From assembly GCA_937920005.1 (NCBI GenBank), contig CALETF010000046.1:1-5154 (forward strand): a DNA stretch of 5,154 bases, in the 5' to 3' direction. The stretch comes from an uncultured Candidatus Altimarinota bacterium (lineage in GTDB: Bacteria > Patescibacteriota > Gracilibacteria > BD1-5 > JAGOOR01). This document shows positions 1 through 5,154 of the stretch, in pieces (position 1 is the first letter of the stretch; every line of letters begins with the position of its first letter). Made by a program: the position numbers and the translations under genes. The notes under the pieces are model-generated. The model had not been told where the DNA came from. It was given only the letters and a program-made list of their open reading frames with translations, and did not search any database.

Positions 1-2913
1 ACTGTGACATGTAATAATAATGGTACTTGTAATGAATTTGAATCATGCGATTGTGCCGACTGTAATGGTCAAAAGGATCATTGTGGTATGGTAGGTGGCC
101 AACAATTATATTGTGCACCTGATCCAGCACCGCAGTGCTATACTGATAGATTTCCATATTGTTTCCCAATCTGTCTTGATGGATATGCGCTCGGTACAAA
201 TGGTCAGTGTGTCTTATCTGGTGGTACATCTCTCTCTGCAAGTAGTTCTGCACTGACAATGACTCAAGTGGGTGCTTGTTGTCCTGCTGGTGCTCAGTGG
301 AGTATTGCTAATAATAGATGTGAGACAAATTGTAATACAACACAGGCTCCATCAGAACTCAAAGCTGGTGTAGATCAACCATATATTTCATGTACTGCTG
401 GTCCATCTGGTACGACGCATTTCCGTTATAGGCTTACTGATATGTCTGCCCCAACAGCTACACCATTTATTTCTAATATCTATTCAAATGGTACACCAGT
501 ACTCCATTCTGTTATTAATACCGCTGGGGATTATAAAGTAGAATGTTTCTACGGTAATGCCACTTCTGTTGATACAGATAATACCGCTACTCCAAGTACA
601 TGTGTCAAAAATATAGTTGTCAAAAATGATCCAAATACTCAGGGGTGCGAATGACTCGTTTCTTATAAAGGCACTACTCTCGTAACAACACTCGAAGATA
701 CAAATGTGTTTACAGCGAGATTCCAGTGTATTAATCGTGTTTCAGAAAACCCATCGCTTTCAAATCCATTCCGCATCCAGTATGCAACGAACAATTTTAT
801 CAATCTCTGATTTGCGACTGTTATAGATCCTAATCTCTCTTCGAGTATAGGTCTCAATCGTCTCTCAGCCCAAGATCAATATTCTTTCCAACCTGGTACT
901 ACTTCTGTGACGTGTGCCGTGAAAGTAGGGGATTGATATAGTACTAATACTTCTTGTCAAAAAAATGCCTGTGTTGGTTCGAGTTGTAGTACACCGCAGA
1001 CATTCTCCGTCATTCATTCCGATAATCTCACTTGTACCACCCAAGCTACTGCAGAATATAAGATAGGTTGTAATCCTAATGCCCCTGAGTCAAATCGAAC
1101 AGCCTGTGTGAATTGGCTTACTCAAATGGCTGGTGCTAATACGTCCTTCAAAGCACCATTTATATTTAACGGTACTTTATATGGAGACATTGCGTGTAAT
1201 AAATATGGCCCAAATGATCCAGCTTTGGGAGGCGTAAATATGCAGGCAAATATAGTCTGCCGCGCAACACTCAATAACGGTCAACAATATACTATTCTTG
1301 CTGCTGATTCTCCTAATCCTGCCACGGCTAATCCTATTAATAGTCTTCAGACTACGACTTATACCGTTAAAAAAGATTCAACTAATCCTGAGCTTCTCCC
1401 TCTCGAACTCTATCTCAATCCAAATCTGACACTTCAGGTGACAGATTTTGATCGATGGTACAATGTGCCAGTTACTCTCGTTGCACGATGTAGTGATAAA
1501 CCTGGCATCTCTGATGGTGATGAATGTGCATGTGCTTCTCAGACGTCTTCTGATGCTGCACTTTGGTCACCAGGAGTTCCTCATACACAATTTGGTCCGG
1601 ATATCATGTATTATGCTCGTACTATTTCTACTTCAACTAATAATATTACTGCCCAAGTAAAAGATACAGCCGGAAATCTATCAAATATTTCTCCTCAAAT
1701 CAGTCTTAATATTGATACACAACCACCAATTGTTGCCATCACAGAGACAGGTAGTTGAGCATCTCGCACCATTCAATTGAGTGTCACTGATACAAATTCA
1801 AAAATTTGGACAAACTCATCTATTCCATCTGGAGGTCAAAATAATGGAGGACTGATGTATCGTACTGGTCCAAAAGCTAATACACAAACTCTCATGCTTG
1901 ATAATGATTGCGGCGTTGGTTCTACTTCTCTTCTTCCAACGGTTGCTCAGACTGTCAGCATTCCATCAAATAAAGTTATCACTATCCCAAATATTAATGT
2001 ATCAAATACTGTGGTGACATATTGTGTAAAAGATAATGCTGGTAATGTCACACGATGATCATATCCGACTGTTAGTAATGCATGTTTCTCAGCGAGTAAT
2101 ATGTCGACAGTTCCAAACTTTGATACCTATAAAGACCTCCTCAGAACACGGCTCGATACAAATAAATATGGTTATTCTTTTTCTGAGAACTCTGCTGATG
2201 CTCAGTGTTTCCGTGGAATTCTTGCCAACAATGTTGCAACACTTCTGGCAAATCAATTGACTCCACGTACCGAAACTGATTTGGATTGGAGTACAAGCCT
2301 TGCTTTTGTGAGAAATACCAATAACCGTAATACGAATGGATATTATTATTACTCTTATAGTGCCAATAATACCCTTAAAATTAATACGAGCCCAAGTGAT
2401 TCTGGTACGAAAACAGTTGTAGTCGATGGATGAAATATTCAAATTACTCAGGATATTAATTATTCAGGAACAGGAAAACTCCTCGTCCTCATTGCTCGAA
2501 AAAACAACAATGGACAAGGAGGTAACATACTGATTGATCCGACTGTTTCAAATATTGATGCGATTATGATTGCTGATGGAGGCGCACTCATCAACACAGA
2601 TATAAACGCTCTCGGTGAGCGACTGACCATCAATGGCCGTATCTATTCGTATAACACTCGAGGATGATCATTGACAGTTTCTGGAAGCGATCTTGTCGAT
2701 GCTACTTCTGGGAAACAATTCAATAATTCTACACTCATTAATTCGTCTCAATTCTCAGAATCTCGTGCACAAGATCTCGAGCGATTCCGTACGATGAGTG
2801 TTGATGGTAACACACAGTGTAGTCTTCATGTGAATTATCAAGTGCTCACTAATAGTCAGCTTCCACCTATTCTTCAGAGACCAACGACGTTTGGTGCTTC
2901 GTGCGGTTTTTAA
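1..2913 (+). CDS. Large extracellular multi-domain protein, Cys-rich and Ig-like (5' partial, code 25)
   Basis: Frame 1 stays open from the first base to TAA at 2911-2913, giving 970 residues, if TGA is sense. In-frame TGAs start at 652, 808, 934, 1756, 2056, 2431 and 2665. Both sides of each TGA read as one continuous protein in the same frame, so no frameshift is needed. Residues 1-115 are very cysteine rich (CNNNGTC, CDCADC, CFPIC, ACCPAG). Residues about 120-215 and 220-330 resemble Ig/PKD-like sandwiches with paired cysteines (AGDYKVECFYG, TTSVTCAVKVGDG). Residues about 461-570 and 572-690 look like bacterial Ig-like repeats, ending in KDTAGN and KDNAGN and joined by DTQPPIVAIT. Residues 811-900 form a Gly/Asn-rich module (GNILIDPTVSNIDAIMIADG, then LTINGRIYSYNTRGGS) that I recall as recurrent in CPR surface proteins. 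No LPXTG or C-terminal membrane anchor is seen; the protein ends FGASCGF. TGA makes up 7 of about 73 glycines. The start and any signal peptide lie upstream. A surface or secreted role is inferred; adhesion is possible but unproven. Confidence 0.88.
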
Positions 2914-3002
2914 TACTCATTGAAGTAGTATATTGTATTTCTTGTCAATACTTTTTGTCAAAAGGACTCTTACACAAGGGAAATATTGCTTAGAATGAAA
3001 TT
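2914..3002 (+). other. Intergenic gap between genes 1 and 2
   Basis: This 89-base AT-rich stretch separates the TAA of the first gene from the best available ATG of the second. It contains two TTGTCAA copies (2942-2948 and 2955-2961), either of which could serve as a -35-like box, but no well-spaced -10 hexamer follows. Purine-rich Shine-Dalgarno-like runs lie at 2960-2966 (AAAAGGA) and 2976-2981 (AAGGGA). The second is 13 nt before the ATG at 2995 and 21 nt before the ATG at 3003; neither spacing is ideal. No strong hairpin plus T-tract terminator is present, so read-through from gene 1 is possible. Confidence 0.4.
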
Positions 3003-4416
3003 ATGGTTCGTCTCCCTTTTCGGTGAACAAATATTTACACATGAATTCATTTTGTATGAGTTTTTGTTTTTTGTGTCTCCTGTTTTTATGGATGAATTTG
3101 GGTCTATAATCATGCTCATACTATTCGTATCTTTTTTACTGCTTGAGAAGAATCGCTTGTATCTGGGGAAGTAGAATTTGTGAATAGAACTGACATCCCT
3201 GATATTCAACGACCACTTGCTGTGAAAAACTTTCTTGAAACTCGTCCCTTCTATAGATACTGATAATCCAGGAAATAAAGATAGTACCTATAAACAAACA
3301 CGCCAAAAAATACTCTCAGAGTATGAATCAGGCAAGAGAGATCCGAGCACGATTCAATCATATCTGTATCTCACTTCTCTGGAGCAAAATAATGCTTGAT
3401 ATAATCAGGCTGCCAAAGAGTGGTGTGAAAAAAATGAAACTGAATGTCTCCAGGCAAAGAGTAAAGTGACGTTTTCTGGAACAGTAACAGATGATACTCA
3501 AAAACCAATCGTTGGCGCTCGTGTATTTGTCTCGGGTGAAGAAAAAAATAGCGCGCTGACTGATAAAAACTGAGCATATACATTTTCTTTTACCACTCTT
3601 AATCCACGTCGAATCCGCATCGTTGTTCACCATCCAGATTTTGCTGGAGGTGCTCACACAGTTGTTACATTTGATCCGTCTTTGCTTGATGCAGGAGAGC
3701 AGTTGTTTGAGAAAAATTTTACCCTCACTCGCGCTGTACAGAGTATCATCGTTGATACATCTAAAAAGAAAGTGATGCGTGGTTCATGAGTGACGGTAGA
3801 GAAAAATTGATTTCTTATCACGAACGATTTTTCGAAATATTTAGTTCCTTTTGATGCTATAAAAACACCTGATAAAAAACCATATACATGACAAGTTGCG
3901 ATTCGTGTATTTGAGTTTGATCGCAAAACTGCCAATGAATTTCTCAATAATGATGTCTTTGATGAAGTATATGGTTTTGCTTCAGAAGGACTCATTACCT
4001 TTAGTATGCCATTGATATTTTTCTATGATACGAAAGGGCAAAGACTCGAAGTTTTCAAGGATAATCCTATGACAGTATGGACAACAAATCGTGAGCTCAA
4101 AGCACTTATTGATGAAATGTCTATGAGACCAGATATGCCAGGATTTAACCCTGCAGAATATGATGAAGGAAGTTCTCCGGAAAATATTGCGAAAAAAATA
4201 AAAGAAGATGAACTCTTGGCTTATCAAGAGAGCCAAAAAGATCCTCTCGAACATCCACTGACTCATTCATGGTTATTGGAGCATTTTTCTCGCCTTCCTG
4301 GTTTCTTTGTTTTTGATCAATCGACTGGCTCTTGGGATAATACTGGTTTTGCCCTCGTCGCTCCGAGTACAGATGTCAAACATTCTATTCGTGCTCACTT
4401 TTGGACTAAAAAATAA
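3003..4416 (+). CDS. CarboxypepD_reg-domain protein, N-terminal membrane segment likely, frameshifted (code 25)
   Basis: Frame 1 is open from 3175 to TAA at 4414-4416 when TGA is sense (TGAs at 3397, 3571, 3787, 3808, 3889), but it has no credible start at its 5' end. Frame 3 is open from ATG 3003 to TAA 3264 and reads protein-like up to about 3228 (EEFVNRT-type text: GEVEFVNRTDIPDIQRPLAV). Removing one base from AAAAA at 3225-3229 joins the frames and gives LAVKTFLKLVPSIDTDNPG, for a total of about 470 residues. In joined numbering, residues 15-35 are hydrophobic (a possible signal anchor). Residues about 155-225 match a CarboxypepD_reg-like sandwich: VTFSGTVTDD, then PIVGARVFV, then LTDKNGAYTFSF with the G encoded by TGA 3571. 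The C-terminal half has no family I can name. Its text GLITFSMPLIFFYDTKGQRL followed by PGFFVFDQSTGSWDNTGFA resembles the 'FDxxTGxW' segments of other bacterial surface proteins with this domain. No peptidase catalytic residues are apparent; the domain is normally a structural or binding fold. The exact start is uncertain. Confidence 0.72.
3225..3229 (+). other. Probable +1 frameshift site (A5 run) in gene 2
   Basis: The protein-like reading moves from frame 3 to frame 1 somewhere between 3175 (after the TAG that closes frame 1 upstream) and 3263 (before the TAA that closes frame 3). The AAAAA run is the only homopolymer in that interval where dropping one base gives smooth text on both sides (LAVKTFLKLV). 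An assembly or sequencing insertion is the simplest cause. A real mutation or programmed +1 shifting cannot be excluded, but no recognised slippery motif or stimulator is visible. Confidence 0.5.
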
Positions 4417-4422
4417 TCACGC

Positions 4423-5154
4423 ATGAAAAAAATATTTCTCACATTTTGTTTTTTAGTTCTTTTTTCTGGAATGGTGTTTGCGAACTTTGACCAGGTAAAT
4501 GATCAATCATGCTGATGCGGCTTATATACATTTTCTGTTGGATGGACACCAATAAGTCCAGTGAAAGAATGTTATGGAACAAAAGGACAGAATCAAAGCG
4601 GAACACAGACCTGGAGCTGTCACAACAATAATGACATGAACTGTCATAACCCGAGCTGTTCCTATAGTTCATCATGTGCAGCACATCGGAGTGGTTGCTC
4701 TTGTACTCCATACGGAGGAGCATTTTGGGTTTCCTATACTGATTGTCGGCCTAGATTCACTTGTCTTGGGACATCCTCTGTGAGTCTTGTTCATGCTCAC
4801 CCAGTTTCTCCTGCTGAGCTTCCTCCATCATATACGCTGACACAGAATTACTATTATAGCATCGTCACACCTGCTGTTGATACAGCGAATAAGTGTGAAT
4901 ACACATGTGACATGGGATATATCAAAGATACCATCGGAGGTGTAACACAATGTCGTCTGCCAATCTGTCTTGCCAATACTGCAGTTGGGGCAAATGCGAA
5001 CGATGTTGGCCCAGCAAATTCGTATCCTCTGACAGGAGATGAATTGCCAATTTCTCTTACTCTTACACAAGATTATTATACGACTCTTCGTTGGTCTATC
5101 GGTGCGACTCAATATACAATTGCAGAAATCGATAGAAGTGGTACTGGTGCATGA
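4423..5154 (+). CDS. Secreted cysteine-rich protein, N-terminal part (3' partial, code 25)
   Basis: The start is ATG at 4423, 6 nt after the stop of the second gene. It is followed at once by a textbook signal peptide, MKKIFLTFCFLVLFSGMVFA, with likely cleavage after VFA (residue 20). A lipobox cysteine is not at the cleavage point, so this is more likely signal peptidase I type than a lipoprotein. TGA at 4513-4515 (residue 31) falls inside SC-G-CG and reads as glycine. The last codon of the window, 5152-5154, is another in-frame TGA, so the gene should continue beyond the window; 244 codons are visible. The mature part holds 15 cysteines, many in closely spaced pairs (CSC, CEYTC at residues 158-162, CRLPIC), which suggests disulfide-bonded extracellular modules. 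Two imperfect copies of ELPxSxTLTQxYY occur at residues 132-144 and 207-219. The PICL motif and general Cys/Asn-rich style recall the N-terminal part of the first gene, so the two may be distant paralogs. Function unknown. No Shine-Dalgarno sequence is evident, and translational coupling with the upstream gene is plausible. Confidence 0.85.
4816..4857 (+). repeat. Protein-level repeat, copy 1 (ELPPSYTLTQNYYY)
   Basis: This codes for ELPPSYTLTQNYYY in the third gene. It matches the copy at 5041-5082 at 9 of 14 residues, while the DNA has diverged at many positions. That pattern suggests an old duplicated extracellular module rather than a recent tandem repeat. It is followed 26 residues after its E by the CEYTC cysteine motif. 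Confidence 0.6.
5041..5082 (+). repeat. Protein-level repeat, copy 2 (ELPISLTLTQDYYT)
   Basis: This is the second copy of the ELPxSxTLTQxYY motif, 75 residues downstream of copy 1 in the same gene. Unlike copy 1, it has no cysteine at the matching +26 position within the visible sequence; the text there is QYTIAEIDRSGTGA. Either the module has diverged or its cysteines lie past the window end. Confidence 0.55.

Noticed and set aside
663..857. Minus-strand ORF inside the first gene, and the similar ones at 2089-2442, 2970-3209, 3358-3657, 3654-3995, 3982-4266, 4439-4723 and 4828-5112
   Set aside because: Each lies opposite well-supported plus-strand coding text, lacks recognisable motifs or signal peptides, and has composition typical of reverse-complement shadows.
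1448..1660. Frame-2 ORFs at 1448-1660 and 2036-2260
   Set aside because: Both overlap the first gene entirely and their translations are low-complexity, Leu/Met-rich shadow text.
652..2667. Selenocysteine at the TGA codons
   Set aside because: There are too many TGAs spread over all genes, no redox motif context at most of them, and no obvious SECIS-like hairpin after them.
1..2913. First gene as a decayed pseudogene
   Set aside because: All seven interruptions are TGA. No TAA, TAG or frameshift occurs in 970 codons of AT-rich sequence, which random decay would not produce.
2913..2931. Transcription terminator after the first gene (ATACT / AGTAT hairpin)
   Set aside because: The stem is only five A/T-rich pairs with a nine-base loop and no following T-tract.
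2986..3174. Independent 62-residue membrane protein in frame 1
   Set aside because: It ends at a TAG inside the region where frame 3 carries protein-like text that leads into gene 2. It is more likely part of the uncertain N-terminus of that gene than a separate gene.
4006..4416. Separate gene starting at ATG 4006
   Set aside because: Frame 1 upstream is continuous coding text once TGA 3889 and the earlier TGAs are read as Gly, so this ATG is internal.
652..4515. TGA as tryptophan (mycoplasma-type code 4)
   Set aside because: TGG is used normally for Trp, and several TGAs occupy glycine-type turn positions, including the conserved Gly of the CarboxypepD_reg motif at 3571.

Overview
This AT-rich window carries three consecutive plus-strand genes, all in the same register apart from one short stretch. 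They only make sense if TGA is read as an amino acid, and the evidence points to glycine (translation table 25). That code is known from the candidate phyla Gracilibacteria (BD1-5) and Absconditabacteria (SR1) of the Patescibacteria/CPR. The window cannot separate these two phyla. Under the standard code the region falls apart into about ten short ORFs. Under code 25 it becomes a 970-residue C-terminal part of a large extracellular protein, a roughly 470-residue protein with a carboxypeptidase-regulatory-like (CarboxypepD_reg) beta-sandwich, and the N-terminal 244 residues of a secreted cysteine-rich protein. The only terminators used are TAA (2911 and 4414). TGG is still used for tryptophan.

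Layout: positions 1-2913 hold the first gene, with its 5' end outside the window. It has a cysteine-rich N-terminal part, several Ig/PKD-like segments and a glycine/asparagine-rich C-terminal module. Positions 2914-3002 are a short intergenic gap with no convincing terminator. Positions 3003-4416 hold the second gene. Its first ~75 codons read in frame 3 and the rest in frame 1, so one extra base (best placed in the A5 run at 3225-3229) breaks it. The very N-terminus is uncertain. Positions 4423-5154 hold the third gene, which has a clear signal peptide, runs off the window, and starts 6 nt after the second gene's stop. No RNA gene, IS element, CRISPR array or minus-strand gene is supported.

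The first and third products look secreted or surface exposed, are cysteine rich and beta rich, and share short motifs. With the middle protein they look like a cell-envelope or cell-surface locus of the kind expected in a host-dependent small-genome bacterium. Adhesion or host contact is a guess from architecture only; no catalytic motif was found in any of the three.
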